Below are positions 19,866 to 30,579 of a stretch of 64,000 nt of DNA, piece after piece. The stretch lies in contig NZ_CP074572.1 in NCBI RefSeq assembly GCF_018394335.1, positions 3,782,001 through 3,846,000 of the forward strand, written 5' to 3'. The stretch's first letter is position 1. The number at the start of each line of letters is the position of its first letter. Under the pieces are notes generated by a model. It had not been told where the DNA came from, ran no database searches, and was given only the letters and a program-made list of their open reading frames with translations. This DNA is from Shewanella dokdonensis. Its GTDB lineage: Bacteria > Pseudomonadota > Gammaproteobacteria > Enterobacterales > Shewanellaceae. The translations under genes were made by a program, and so were the position numbers.

Positions 19866-21146
19866 ATGAAAGAACTACGCCTAGCGCATGTCGCTCATTT
19901 TAACGGTGAAGTGAATATCCCTGGTTCCAAAAGCATTTCGAATCGGGCGTTATTGCTTGCAGCCTTGGCTAACGGGCCAACTGAGCTGACTAACCTGCTG
20001 GATTCCGATGATATTCGCCATATGTTGGCCGCCTTGTCTAAACTCGGTATCCAATATGAATTATCGGCCGATAAAAGCCGTTGCTTGGTCAACGGTAATG
20101 CTGGGCCGTTTGCTGTTGCCGCACCATTAACGCTCTTTCTTGGCAATGCCGGAACCGCTATGCGCCCACTGTGTGCAGCACTTACACTGGGACGTGGTGT
20201 TTTTGAACTGACTGGCGAACCCCGGATGGAAGAGCGGCCAATTGGTGATTTGGTCAATGCCCTACGGCAACTTGGTGCCAATATCAAATATCTAAAAAAC
20301 TCACATTACCCACCACTGCAGATTGCGGGCACAGGCTTGACCGGTGGTACCGTAACGATTGCGGGCACCTTATCGAGCCAATTCCTTACCGCGTTGCTAA
20401 TGGTGGCACCTCTGGCACAATCGGCCGTCACCATTGAAGTTCAAGGCGATTTAGTATCAAAGCCTTACATTGATATTACCTTAGCGTTGATGCAAAAATT
20501 TGGCGTTGAAGTACAGAATCATGGCTATCAGCGTTTTGACATCGCCGCCGGGCAACAATATACCGCGCCAGGCAGATTGTTAGTGGAAGGCGATGCTTCC
20601 TCCGCCTCCTATTTCTTGGCCGCCGGGGCGATTGCCGGTGGCGAAGTGAAGGTTACTGGTGTCGGACGTCAAAGCATTCAAGGCGATATAAAATTTGCAG
20701 ATGCCTTGGCGGCAATGGGCGCTCAAATAGAGTGGGGTGATGATTTTATTATTTCCAAAGGTAGCCAGCTACAGGGGATTGATATGGATATGAATCATAT
20801 TCCCGATGCGGCTATGACGATTGCCACGGCGGCGATATTTGCTACTGGTGAAACGCGGCTGAGTAACATTTATAACTGGCGCATTAAAGAAACAGATCGG
20901 TTGGCAGCCATGGCAACAGAATTGCGTAAAGTGGGTGCCGAGGTGGAAGAGGGTGAGGACTTTATTCGTATCATCCCGCCGAAAACAGTGCAGCATGCCA
21001 CGATTGATACCTATAACGATCATCGGATGGCGATGTGTTTTTCACTGCTGGCGTTTGCCGATTGTGGCGTGACAATCCGCGATCCAGACTGCACTTCAAA
21101 AACCTTTCCCGACTATTTCCGCCAGTTTGCGGCTTTGTCACGTTAG
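19866..21146 (+). CDS. aroA: 3-phosphoshikimate 1-carboxyvinyltransferase (EPSP synthase)
   Basis: 426 residues. It joins shikimate-3-phosphate and phosphoenolpyruvate in the chorismate pathway. The ATG at 19866 gives [17 protein letters not shown], in register with E. coli AroA; a TTG two codons earlier is less likely. Conserved motifs are [15 protein letters not shown] at the N-terminus, [12 protein letters not shown], the phosphate-binding [10 protein letters not shown], and [11 protein letters not shown] near the C-terminus. Glycine within NAGTAMRP indicates the glyphosate-sensitive class I type. Divergent from the aminotransferase; cmk follows after a hairpin. Confidence 0.96.
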   Translation: MKELRLAHVAHFNGEVNIPGSKSISNRALLLAALANGPTELTNLLDSDDIRHMLAALSKLGIQYELSADKSRCLVNGNAGPFAVAAPLTLFLGNAGTAMRPLCAALTLGRGVFELTGEPRMEERPIGDLVNALRQLGANIKYLKNSHYPPLQIAGTGLTGGTVTIAGTLSSQFLTALLMVAPLAQSAVTIEVQGDLVSKPYIDITLALMQKFGVEVQNHGYQRFDIAAGQQYTAPGRLLVEGDASSASYFLAAGAIAGGEVKVTGVGRQSIQGDIKFADALAAMGAQIEWGDDFIISKGSQLQGIDMDMNHIPDAAMTIATAAIFATGETRLSNIYNWRIKETDRLAAMATELRKVGAEVEEGEDFIRIIPPKTVQHATIDTYNDHRMAMCFSLLAFADCGVTIRDPDCTSKTFPDYFRQFAALSR

Positions 21147-21184
21147 CGTAACAGTCATACTGGGTTTGTTTGCTAAATTTCGCC

Positions 21185-21221
21185 GTTGCAGCGGGCCGTA
21201 TTCATGTATAATACGGCCCGC
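21185..21221 (+). promoter_or_regulatory. Perfect hairpin overlapping a promoter, upstream of cmk
   Basis: A 12-base perfect inverted repeat (GCGGGCCGTATT / AATACGGCCCGC, 21191-21221, loop CATGTAT) contains a consensus -10 hexamer TATAAT at 21207-21212. GTTGCA at 21185-21190 could be a -35 element, 16 bases upstream. No T-run follows, so it is a poor classical terminator. It may both mark the end of the aroA transcript and provide the cmk promoter. Confidence 0.55.
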
Positions 21222-21292
21222 TTAATTCCTGGACACTACAATTATTAAGATTGGTGCGTGTTTGGGAACGACACTATATTGCGGAGGATTCT

Positions 21293-21988
21293 ATGTCTGA
21301 ACGGGCGCCTGTCGTCACTATTGATGGCCCCAGCGGAGCGGGAAAAGGAACCATTAGCCAGATGTTGGCTACCCGGTTAGGATGGAAGCTGCTTGATAGC
21401 GGCGCTATCTATCGTGTGCTGGCACTGGCAGCAATTCACCACAATGTGGGGCTAGATAACGAAGAAGCCATTACCTTGCTCGCTACTCACCTCGATGTGC
21501 AGTTTCTGGCTGATGCCGACAAGGAAACTACCAAAATAGTGCTTGAAGGTGAAGATGTTACCACCAGTATTCGCTCCCAGGAATGTTCTGACGCGGCCTC
21601 GCGGGTTGCCGCTTTCCCGCGGGTACGCGAAGCATTGCTGCGACGTCAGCGTGCGTTTAATGTCGCCCCTGGACTGATTGCTGATGGCCGGGATATGGGC
21701 ACCGTGGTTTTTCCTAACGCCCCCGCTAAATTGTTTTTAACCGCAACGGCGGAAGAACGCGCCGAACGGCGCTATAATCAGTTGCTAGACAAGGGCTTTG
21801 ATGTTAACATCGAACGCCTTTTAACCGAGATTAAAGAGCGTGATTTCAGAGACATGAATCGCGCTGTTGCACCGTTAGTACCAGCAGATGATGCGCTGGT
21901 GATTGACACAACGGGTCTCGGTATCGAAGCGGTGTTTCAGTTAGCACTGAAACACATTGAACAGAAATTATCCGCTGCGGGTATTTAA
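21293..21988 (+). CDS. cmk: Cytidylate kinase
   Basis: 231 residues from the ATG at 21293, which has GGAGG six bases before it. Phosphorylates CMP and dCMP. The P-loop is GPSGAGKGT at residues 12-20, the NMP-binding segment is [11 protein letters not shown], and the characteristic [11 protein letters not shown] and AEERAERRY (lid) follow. It precedes rpsA, the order seen in E. coli and Shewanella. Confidence 0.96.
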   Translation: MSERAPVVTIDGPSGAGKGTISQMLATRLGWKLLDSGAIYRVLALAAIHHNVGLDNEEAITLLATHLDVQFLADADKETTKIVLEGEDVTTSIRSQECSDAASRVAAFPRVREALLRRQRAFNVAPGLIADGRDMGTVVFPNAPAKLFLTATAEERAERRYNQLLDKGFDVNIERLLTEIKERDFRDMNRAVAPLVPADDALVIDTTGLGIEAVFQLALKHIEQKLSAAGI

Positions 21989-22085
21989 TACACGTGGTTT
22001 GAGTATCTCCCGCAAGGATGCAGGGGATTAGTGAACTGACCCCATGCTCAGGATGTAGTATGGCTTTAATTTTAAAGTAATTAAC

Positions 22086-23753
22086 ATGACTGAATCTTTT
22101 GCTGATCTGTTTGAACAATCCCTTCAACAACTGGAATTTCGTCCAGGTTCTATCGTCCGCGGTACTGTAGTTGCCATTGAAAATGGCATGGTGCTGGTTG
22201 ATGCAGGCCTGAAATCAGAAAGCCCAATTCCTGCCGAGCAGTTCAAGAACGCCCAAGGCGAACTGGAAATTGCTGTAGGTGACCAAGTTGACGTAGCGCT
22301 GGACAGCGTAGAAGACGGCTTTGGTGAAACCCAACTGTCTCGTGAAAAAGCTAAGCGCCATGAAGCCTGGATCGTTCTGGAAAAAGCCTACGAAGAAAAT
22401 GCCACCGTTATCGGCATTATCAACGGTAAGGTTAAAGGCGGTTTCACTGTTGAATTGAATGGTATCCGTGCATTCCTGCCAGGTTCACTGGTTGATGTTC
22501 GTCCAGTACGCGACACTGCGCACCTGGAAAACAAAGAATTGGAATTCAAGGTTATCAAACTGGATCAGAAACGTAACAACGTAGTGGTTTCTCGCCGCGC
22601 CGTTATCGAATCTGAAAGCAGCGCCGAACGTGACGCCCTGTTGGAAAACCTGCAGGAAGGTCAAGCGGTTAAAGGTATCGTTAAAAACCTTACAGACTAC
22701 GGTGCATTTGTGGATCTGGGTGGTGTTGACGGTCTGCTGCACATCACTGACATGGCATGGAAACGCGTTAAGCATCCATCTGAAATCGTCAATGTTGGTG
22801 ACGAAATCACTGTTAAAGTGCTGAAATATGACCGTGAACGCACTCGTGTTTCACTGGGTCTGAAACAACTGGGTGAAGACCCATGGTTGGAAATCAGCAA
22901 ACGTTATCCAGAAAACACCAAGCTGACTGGTCGTGTGACTAACCTGACCGATTATGGCTGCTTCGTTGAAATCGAAGAAGGTGTTGAAGGTCTGGTACAC
23001 GTATCTGAAATGGATTGGACCAACAAGAACATCCACCCATCCAAGGTTGTTAGCCTGGGTGATGAAGTGGAAGTTCTGGTACTGGATATCGACGAAGAAC
23101 GTCGTCGTATCTCTCTGGGTCTGAAACAGTGTAAGACTAACCCATGGGAAGACTTCTCCAACCGTTACGCCAAGGGCGACAAAGTTACTGGTAAGATCAA
23201 ATCTATCACTGACTTCGGTATCTTCATTGGTCTGGACGGTGGCATCGATGGTCTGGTTCACCTGTCTGACATCTCTTGGAACAATAACGGCGAAGAAGCT
23301 GTTGGCGAATACAAGAAAGGTGATGAAATCACTGCTGTTGTACTGTCTGTTGACCCAGAACGTGAACGTATCAGCCTTGGTGTAAAACAGACTGAAGATG
23401 ATCCTTTCAATGCCTACTTGGCAGATAAGAAGAAAGGTTCTATTGTAAACGGTACAGTAACTGCTGTTGATGCCAAAGGCGTGACTGTAGAACTGGCGGA
23501 CACTGTTGAAGGTTACATCCGTGTAGCTGATATCAGCCGCGAACGCATCGAAGACGCTTCTACCGTATACAATGTCGGTGATAGCGTTGAAGCCAAGTTT
23601 ATGGGTGTGGATCGTAAGAACCGTGCCATCAGCTTGTCAATTCGTGCGAAAGACGAAGCCGAAGAGAAAGAAGTAATGGCTAACCTGAATAAACAGGAAG
23701 ATGTCGTTATGACTAACGCTATGGCTGAAGCATTCAAGGCAGCCCGCAAATAA
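22086..23753 (+). CDS. rpsA: 30S ribosomal protein S1
   Basis: 555 residues, with six S1 RNA-binding repeats recognisable from recurring segments such as [24 protein letters not shown] and [13 protein letters not shown]1 brings mRNA to the 30S subunit. Codon use is strongly biased, with a narrow set of preferred codons (GAA, GGT, CTG, AAC) unlike its neighbours, as expected for a very highly expressed gene. Lies between cmk and ihfB as in E. coli. Confidence 0.98.
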   Translation: MTESFADLFEQSLQQLEFRPGSIVRGTVVAIENGMVLVDAGLKSESPIPAEQFKNAQGELEIAVGDQVDVALDSVEDGFGETQLSREKAKRHEAWIVLEKAYEENATVIGIINGKVKGGFTVELNGIRAFLPGSLVDVRPVRDTAHLENKELEFKVIKLDQKRNNVVVSRRAVIESESSAERDALLENLQEGQAVKGIVKNLTDYGAFVDLGGVDGLLHITDMAWKRVKHPSEIVNVGDEITVKVLKYDRERTRVSLGLKQLGEDPWLEISKRYPENTKLTGRVTNLTDYGCFVEIEEGVEGLVHVSEMDWTNKNIHPSKVVSLGDEVEVLVLDIDEERRRISLGLKQCKTNPWEDFSNRYAKGDKVTGKIKSITDFGIFIGLDGGIDGLVHLSDISWNNNGEEAVGEYKKGDEITAVVLSVDPERERISLGVKQTEDDPFNAYLADKKKGSIVNGTVTAVDAKGVTVELADTVEGYIRVADISRERIEDASTVYNVGDSVEAKFMGVDRKNRAISLSIRAKDEAEEKEVMANLNKQEDVVMTNAMAEAFKAARK

Positions 23754-23764
23754 TGAGCCTTAAT

Positions 23765-23785
23765 GGCAGGAGCTTAGCTCCTGCC
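23765..23785 (+). other. Hairpin between rpsA and ihfB
   Basis: GGCAGGAGC / GCTCCTGCC with a TTA loop, not followed by T residues. It may stabilise the rpsA transcript end or partly terminate before ihfB. Confidence 0.55.
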
Positions 23786-23826
23786 CGTAAGCGCCAATGT
23801 TTGGCTTAAAAATAGGGGTAGCAAGG

Positions 23827-24114
23827 ATGACAAAATCCGAACTGATCGAAAAACTCGCGGCAGATCAAGCACAACTGTCTGCGAAAGATGTGGAAAATGC
23901 CATCAAAGAGATGTTGGAGCAAATGGCGAAGACATTGGAAAGCGGTGATCGCATCGAAATCCGTGGCTTTGGCAGTTTCTCATTACACTATCGCGCACCT
24001 CGTGTAGGACGTAATCCTAAAACCGGAAGTTCTGTTGAACTTGATGGCAAATACGTTCCACACTTTAAGCCCGGCAAAGAGTTGCGCGAACGGGTAGACG
24101 CCACTATCGTTTAA
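23827..24114 (+). CDS. ihfB: Integration host factor subunit beta
   Basis: 95 residues from the ATG at 23827, the usual start ([14 protein letters not shown]). Nucleoid protein that pairs with IhfA and bends DNA at specific sites. The DNA-binding arm is [12 protein letters not shown] with its intercalating proline, and GRNPKTG is the family signature. Follows rpsA as in E. coli. Confidence 0.96.
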   Translation: MTKSELIEKLAADQAQLSAKDVENAIKEMLEQMAKTLESGDRIEIRGFGSFSLHYRAPRVGRNPKTGSSVELDGKYVPHFKPGKELRERVDATIV

Positions 24115-24570
24115 TTATTTCTGCTGTAAAAGCCTCGGTTTTCATGAGGCTTACTATGATGGTTAGTTGCTATTCTTCACAGAAGTTCTGGGAACGAGTA
24201 GTGATTAACCATCATGTATTTTAAGTAGTTGCTATCAGTTCAATAAAAGTCTGTACCAGCAACTGTTTTACAGATGAGCCCGTTCTTATTCTATAGAACT
24301 CAGCCCATAACTTTTCGCGGCAATCCCCCTTGCTAGGCCTTACTTGCTCATTAGCTTTGTAGAGCAGGGACAGCAATCACATCAAACGCATCATCCCTAC
24401 CTTCATCAATTCATAATCGGCTGTCATCGCCAAAATGACATAATATCCATTAACTAGCCTTAGAGAGCCATCAACTGGTTGATGATTGGGATAATTATTG
24501 GAGAGCAAAGCGCGCTATTGTAAGCCGCGTATGAATGTATGCGACAGCACAAATTACGCGGGGATAACAC
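24115..24570. other. 456-base intergenic region with inverted and direct repeats
   Basis: No gene recognised on either strand. It contains a hairpin after ihfB (AAGCCTC/GAGGCTT, 24130-24152, no T-run), a 10-base inverted repeat ATGATGGTTA (24156-24165) / TAACCATCAT (24206-24215), a 10-base direct repeat TAGTTGCTAT (24164-24173 and 24226-24235), and a palindrome ATCAAC-TG-GTTGAT near 24472-24485. It may be remnants of a small mobile element or an untranslated RNA, but there is no transposase sequence. Confidence 0.4.
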
Positions 24571-25217
24571 TCAAATAGATACATAGGAAATGGCACACCG
24601 CACCCCTAGCACAAATAAATGCCAGATGGCATGATTGAAGGGAATGGCCTTAATTGCATAGAAGGGAACGCCAATGCTGTAGCTTAACCCACCAGCAACT
24701 AACAACCAAAATCCGCTAGTGGAGAGATGTGCAATCAGCTGTGGCAAAATCGCGATACAAAGCCATCCCATCACCAGATATAAAGTCAGACTCAAGGCTT
24801 TGAATCTATGAACAAAGAAACTTTTAAAAACCACACCGCCGCCGCTAGTGACCAGATGGCAACCAGTACCCATTCGGTCTCGGTACCGTTCATGGAGATC
24901 AGCATCATCGGGGTATAAGTGCCAGCGATTAGCAGATAAATAGCACAGTGATCCAACACTTTCAGGCGTCGCTTCCAATGTAACTGCGGAATGCTGTGGT
25001 AGAGCGTAGAGCAGAGAAATAACAGGATGAAACTGGCGCCGTATATGCTTACACCTGTTAACTGAACTGATGAGAGTGAATGCCAGCCCTTATTCAGCAT
25101 CAATGTTAGTGCCACAATACCTAATATGATCCCTAGACCATGACTGATACTGTTGGCTAACTCTTCATTGAATGAATAGCTACCAATAATAGGCTCTTCA
25201 GCGGTTCTTACTGTCAT
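24571..25217 (-). CDS. trhA: TrhA/hemolysin III family membrane protein (frameshifted)
   Basis: A multi-spanning membrane protein of the TrhA/YqfA (PAQR-like) family, about 215 residues. The start at 25217 gives MTVRTAEEPIIGSYSF. Family segments are NEELANSISHGLG, STLYHSIP with the conserved histidine, LDHCAIYLLIAGTYTP, and FNHAIWHLFVLG at the C-terminus. The frame breaks in the GC-rich stretch 24835-24846 (three CCG units). A missing base there joins LVAIWSLA to GGVVFKSFFVHRFK. Members regulate membrane energetics or act as putative channels; the old hemolysin name is not well founded. Confidence 0.85.
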
Positions 25218-25508
25218 TGCAATAGCTTCTCTGCTGGTCAATGTTAGTGATCTGAGTGTAACAACAGCAGTAGTGGATTACTATATCTAAGTGAACATGT
25301 GTTAGCTTAAATATTTAATGCCACTATTGTCACCGCTCTAGGTGATAAGCAACACGTTTAATCATGTGGCGTTAATCGTATTTTTGCCGCGTTTTTTCAC
25401 TGTGGTATATGGGACTGATACTGTACATAAGCACTGATTTGTACAATAATCAAACATTGGTGAGGTGTGGTATACCTCAACGCATCTGCGATTGTTGGAG
25501 GAAAGTTA

Positions 25509-25733
25509 ATGCAAATATCGTCCGCATTTGCTGCTGGTATGCAGGGGTTACAAGCGGCGCAGTCGGGGTTGACCCAGGCGACCGTTGATGTTGCTCAAGC
25601 ATCGGTGCAACCAACGTCAGCGTCTTCGGCAGAGAACAGTAGCAATGCTGTTGCCGCGGTTGGTAATCGTCCAGATACTACCAGCGCGTTGGTTTCTGCC
25701 ATGGTTTCCGAGCGTCAGGGGAAGCGTCTGTAG
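25509..25733 (+). CDS. Small protein of unknown function next to the SprA-related gene
   Basis: 74 residues from the ATG at 25509, preceded by TTGGAGGAAAGTTA (GGAGG ribosome site at 25497-25501); an upstream GTG at 25467 is less likely. The protein has no hydrophobic segment. Its first 35 residues (MQISSAFAAGMQGLQAAQSG, then LTQATVDVAQ) resemble by eye the N-terminal helix shared by flagellar rod/hook proteins, where an alanine-rich GLQAA helix leads into a DVA/NIA segment. The rest is Ser/Ala-rich and low in complexity. It is 57 bases upstream of the SprA-related gene, so probably co-transcribed. Function unknown. Confidence 0.65.
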   Translation: MQISSAFAAGMQGLQAAQSGLTQATVDVAQASVQPTSASSAENSSNAVAAVGNRPDTTSALVSAMVSERQGKRL

Positions 25734-25790
25734 ACGTGTTGCAACGAGCTTCTGATACACTCGGTAGCATTATCGATATCGAGGTTTAAC

Positions 25791-26776
25791 ATGTTCCCGG
25801 CGCTGCTTTCCTGCAAGCGCCGACCATGACTGGCCGTAGCCGTGCTGCGGCTTTACCAGTCGACGAAGTTTTATCTGCTAATACCATTCGCGATCCTGCA
25901 ACAACTTCCTCAAGCCCTGATGTGTTTGTCACATCAGCCGATGACGCTGCTGTGGTATTGCCGCAAAACAATCGTGCTGCTTTATTCAGTCTGTCATTGG
26001 GCGCTTTAGGAGCTGCAGCGATAAATGACCCTAGTTCGGAAATCACTAGTTCAGAAACCACCGCAGCACAAACTGTTGCAGATACTACACCGGCCGATGC
26101 GGCTGGGAACGCATCGGATATTGATAGTGGCGCACAGGCACAGGAACTACAACAACTGAAGCAACTCCAGCAGCGGGACACGGAAGTGCGCTCCCATGAG
26201 CAGGCGCACGCTGCCGTTGGTGGTATCTATGCGGGACAACCTCAGTTTGACTATGAACATGGAACCGATGGCAAGCGTTATGCCGTGGATGGAGAAGTGC
26301 ACATTGATGTGGCGGTAATCCCTAAGGATCCGCAAGCCACCATGAATAAAATGAAGCAGGTTTATGCGGCAGCAATGGCACCAATGGCTCCTTCCGCCGC
26401 TGATATCCAGGTGGCGGCAGAAGCGATGCGAAAATATAATATGGCCAGAGAACAGCTCACTTCTCAGCGTAACGTTGCCGGAGTGGCACCATTGCCGGAA
26501 GATACTCAACAACCTAATGCCAAGTCACCAGCAACGACAGAGATGGCGCAATCCTCAGATGCTAATGCCTATCCGCTGGGTATCACTAGACTCATGGGGC
26601 AGGTGAATGCGCAACAGAAACACGCAACCACTGAAAATTTCTTTGCGCCATCCATCGCGACCCACGCGCTGAATGATATAAGCCTGCCAAATGCAACATT
26701 AGAGGTGTCACAAACCAAACCACAGGGCGCCACCATGTTTGTGCAGGATGACGCCCCGGCATTTGTAATCGCCTAG
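25791..26776 (+). CDS. SprA-related family protein, putative metalloprotease (start affected by a probable frameshift)
   Basis: About 328 residues. The diagnostic central segment is RSHEQAHAAVGG followed by YAVDGEVHIDVAVIPKDP, matching the SprA-related family, annotated in databases as a putative metalloprotease. HEQAH is an HExxH-type motif, so zinc binding is plausible but unproven. The N-terminal 80 residues and the C-terminus are low in complexity. The first in-frame ATG is 25826 without a ribosome site. An ATG at 25791, preceded by GAGG, would be in frame if the CCC at 25796-25798 were CCCC, giving MFPGAAFLQAPTMTGRSR. I take that as the real start. Confidence 0.75.
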
Positions 26777-26777
26777 C

Positions 26778-27686
26778 TTAATTGCTATCAGGGGAAGGGG
26801 ACTCTTGATGCTGCGCTAAAATCAACGCTTCTAGGAGCTTAGAGGCTGGGCCTTGTTTATCTCTTTGGGGCACCACCAGTGTCAGCACGATTCGCCGACA
26901 GCTAGAACCTTTGATTTTTAGCCGTACCAAATCACCGTCCGCTAACTCTTTCTCAACCATATGTGCCGGTACCCAACAGAAGCCAACGCCTTTACTGAGG
27001 ATCACTTTCGCCTCATGAAAGTTGCTTACGGTCCAGCGCTGTTCAGCCTTCAGCCAACCCGTTTCCTGCTGAGCATTAATCCCGGTATCCTTGATAACGA
27101 TCTGCAGATGCTGTGCCAACATATGGTCATCTTCTAACTCGGGGGTCAGCGCCAAGGGGTGAGAGGGATGACATACCAGATAAAAATCAAGATCGCATAG
27201 TGGCTGGGCAATATAACCTTTAGGTGGCGTGCCGCATATTGCCAAATCCACCTGATTATTCTGAATTAATTCGGTAGTACCATTGATCACTGTGTCTACT
27301 ACCGTGATACGCGTACCGCGACTTTCGGGTAAAAATGCCGCTAGTGCCTCAGTCAGTTTATCCATCGGATATACCAATTCTCGGGCGATGGTTAAAGACG
27401 GCTCCCAGCCTTGCTCAAGATTATTGGCCAACTGCTCCAATTCACCAACGGCTTGGGTTACATGGCGAGAACGGCGCAGCAACACTTCACCCTGTTCAGT
27501 AAGGTAGGCCTTGCGCCCCTTTACTTCCAATAGCTGGATCCCCAACTGTGACTGCAATTTAGCCACCGCATGATTGAGCGATGATTGGCTCTTGTTGAGT
27601 TTATCGGCCGCCTGTGCATAGCCACCGAAGTCAACTACTGCTTGCAGAATACGCCATTGTTCCAGTGTGGATTTAGGTCTGTGCAT
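26778..27686 (-). CDS. LysR family transcriptional regulator
   Basis: 302 residues. N-terminal winged helix-turn-helix at about residues 8-66 (LQAVVDFGGYAQAADKLNKS, with QSSLNHAVAKLQ as recognition helix), then the two-lobed LysR effector domain with DLAICGTPP and the HPSHPLA segment. It faces the SprA-related gene, separated by one base between stop codons, and its promoter region (27687-27891) is shared with no obvious target. Effector and regulon cannot be told from sequence. Confidence 0.88.
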   Translation of the reverse strand: MHRPKSTLEQWRILQAVVDFGGYAQAADKLNKSQSSLNHAVAKLQSQLGIQLLEVKGRKAYLTEQGEVLLRRSRHVTQAVGELEQLANNLEQGWEPSLTIARELVYPMDKLTEALAAFLPESRGTRITVVDTVINGTTELIQNNQVDLAICGTPPKGYIAQPLCDLDFYLVCHPSHPLALTPELEDDHMLAQHLQIVIKDTGINAQQETGWLKAEQRWTVSNFHEAKVILSKGVGFCWVPAHMVEKELADGDLVRLKIKGSSCRRIVLTLVVPQRDKQGPASKLLEALILAQHQESPSPDSN

Positions 27687-27891
27687 AATTGTAAAAATTA
27701 GCTGATTTGAACTTCATCATGCTAATTTCTTTCGAAATATTCAAACAAAATTCACTTAACTAAGTGTCATGAATGATCTTTGTCGCAAATTTGTTCGGTA
27801 TTCTGTAAAACTCGGTTTCAAGGGGTGAAGTGTTCCAGCGGACACCAGGAAGGGCGATGATCCGCCACAAACTGCCCCTGATGGATCTGTG

Positions 27892-29536
27892 TCATAACTC
27901 GGTTGACGGCATCCGCCCCCAGATTTGTGCCATTATCGGGCGAATGTCGTTGCCATCTTCATTGATTACCAGTTCTTCAAATAGTTGCTTTGGGGCACAA
28001 CTACGTGTGGTTTGATAGATTGCTTGCGCAACTATCTGCTGCCAGATGGGGGCGTACACTAATGGCCCGGTATCGGCTATTGCGCTGAAGGAATAAGCAT
28101 AATCCTCTGACTGCGGCCATTCTCCTGCAAAAAGGCTGCGGTAAATCATTGCTGAGGGTGTGGTATCTGGTTGTTGGTAAAGTGCCAGTGCTACCGTGGC
28201 CTGAAATAACGCTAAGTGTTGCCGATAGTCTTCAGCAAGTTGCTCACGACTGCCGATTTGCGGTTGCAGCTGATGGCTAAAATTGGCGCTAAGAAAGTGT
28301 TCCAGCCACAATTCACCAATCCTGCCGGCATCCTGTGGCAAGGCAAAACCATTATCGAGATAATAACGCCCGCCCGCAGCCAATTGTGTAACCGCTTCAC
28401 TGACTGCCGTCACCGCAGTTTGGTAATCCCAAAGGGTCTGCAATTGAGGTTTTAGCTCTAACTGACTTTGGCCCGTTTGTTGGCCGATGACGCTACGGCG
28501 TATCAGCAGATGACGATTTTTAGGCGCTTCAGAAAGCAAGATCTCCCCGAGCAAACGGTTTCTATACCAGAGTCGCAACCAGTGTTTATCGATATATTCA
28601 TGGCTGATCCCCAGTTGTTGCAACTGCGATAGGCTCACTTTGAGGAATGCTTCACTTGAGATTTGATCTATTTCCGTTGATGGCAGTTCTGCTAGTTTTA
28701 ATCCTATATCCCATGGAGCTACCGGTAGCTCTGAAGCCATTGCATTCAAAAAATTGACAACTGTTTTGCCGATCCTACTAACTGCTGTTGCAACAAAAAA
28801 TCGGCGTAGTTATCGACGCCTGCAAGCTGTGCCTGCTGCTGTCGTTGTTGCAACACTTTGTTTAGCATGGGCTTAACGGCATCTTTGACCCTAGTTTGGT
28901 AACGGCGCCATACTTCATAACGACAGTGCTCGTCAGGTTGCTGTAACAAGTAGCTGGCAATGTTACGTGCTAGCGGTTTGCTCTGCACTGGCGCTTGTTC
29001 TGGGGTGGCTTGTGTTGTTGTTTCCGGCGTTTTCGATGGCAGTGCACAGTCACCGAATGCTAGCTGAAAATTGTTGCTCTTTAAGTGCTGACGAATGCTG
29101 GCTTGGGCCGTGCTCAACCTAGCTTTTTGCTCCAGTGGTAGTTGATGTTCCAACAAGTATTGGTACTTCTGCGCCAGTTGTTTGAGCCCCGGCGTATCGG
29201 TTTGGCGCATATGGGCAATGAGTTGTGGTAACTGCGGTGCAGTCAGCACCCGGTCAACAGCATCGGCCAGTGTTAATTGGCACTGCAATAGTGCTTCTCT
29301 GGCAGCATTGGGGAGGGAAAGCTGCGGTAATAATTCAGTTGATCACTGATATTTTGCAGGCCGATAGTTTGCCGCTCTAACGCGGTAACAGAACTGAAGT
29401 CAGGGTGAAAATCACTACTGTAGTTAAGACACTGGTTGACCAACAAAGGTATAGCCACTGTACTGGCGGTGACCGTCGGTGACAGCCAGCCAAACAACAG
29501 CAGTGCAATGAATTTTTGATGTTTTAAGATTGGCAA
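27892..29536 (-). CDS. Exported M3-peptidase-like protein lacking the zinc motif (two frameshifts)
   Basis: Three consecutive reading-frame segments join into one protein of about 548 residues if one base is restored at each of two runs: GGGG at 29310-29313 and AAAAAA at 28748-28753. It has a signal peptide (hydrophobic core ALLLFGWL, cleavage after TVTA). The middle, RRYQTRVKDAV ... GVDNYADFLLQQ, and the C-terminal LVYAPIWQQ ... IWGRMP resemble M3 oligopeptidases. The position of the catalytic HEFGH is occupied by a segment like TLWDYQTAVTAVSEAV, and no HExxH occurs anywhere, so it is likely catalytically inactive or very divergent. Start: TTG at 29536, or an ATG at 29544 if a further C was lost. 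Function unknown. Confidence 0.65.
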
Positions 29537-29612
29537 TAGGGCATTCCTTTTTACTGTAACGCTGCCAAGCCGTCCGGTGGCGATAATTCCTTACTACCGT
29601 TGATACTTTTGC

Positions 29613-30579
29613 TTATTTCACCGCAATAATAGTTGCTCTCTTGGGCGCTGGGTAACCTTCAACAGTAAGATCTATATTGTGAGGATCAAGATAATCCACC
29701 AAAGATTCATTACGCATCCAGGGTGTTGTGCGCTGCTCCGCGAGTGATGTGACATCCAGATTAACACAACGGATCTCTTTGAAGTCACAACGTTTGAGCC
29801 AAAGCTCCAGTGCCGCAACGGAGGGAATAAACCAGACGTTGTTCATCTTGCCATAGCGATCTTCCGGCACCAATACGGTTTGTTGATCACCATCGATGAC
29901 CAAGGTTTCCAGAATTAATTCGCCACCATCGCGTAACTGGTCGCGCAGTTGCAGTAAATGTTCGATGGGCGATTTTCTGTGGTAAAGCACTCCCATAGAA
30001 AACACAGTATCAAAAGCTTCTGATGCGGGCATATCTTCAATCCCCAACGGCAGCAGATGTACCGGGAACTGGCCGCCAGCGAGTTTTTTACCGCTTCAAA
30101 TTGACATAAAAACAGCGGTGAAGGGTCAATCCCTAGCACCATTTGGGCTCCTGCACCGAACATGCGCCACATGTGATAGCCGCTGCCGCAACCAACGTCC
30201 AATATGGTACGGTTTTGCAGTGAGCTGATATGTGGCGCTACTCGTTGCCACTTCCAGTCAGAACGCCACTCGGTATCGATGTGGATACCGTGGATGTCAT
30301 AAGGCCCTTTGCGCCAAGGATGCAGTAACTGCAACAGGTTTTCCAACTTCTCCCGTTGACCTGCGGAAAGCTGCTGACCGCTGCCAACGCTAACACTCTC
30401 GGTGAAATCAAGCTTATCGGGCAGAGGATAGTTAAGTTTAGCCAGTGTCTTTTCCCATTTGGGCAACGCACCATGGCTATTCTCGCGCTGCCAGTCGGCT
30501 AATTTGGCAGCAAACTTTCCAATAAACTACTGAGCTGAGAATCGGCAATATTTTGATAAAAACGACTAAAATTAATCAC
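29613..30579 (-). CDS. cmoB: tRNA U34 carboxymethyltransferase (two frameshifts)
   Basis: CmoB transfers a carboxymethyl group from carboxy-SAM to 5-hydroxyuridine at the wobble position of tRNAs. GTG start at 30579 overlapping the cmoA stop (GTGA). The frame breaks twice: at TTT 30503-30505 (one more gives [13 protein letters not shown]) and at T6 30084-30089 (one more gives [19 protein letters not shown]). Both repairs restore clear homology to E. coli CmoB. Motifs include [29 protein letters not shown] and [13 protein letters not shown]. About 323 residues after repair, the family length. Confidence 0.9.
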
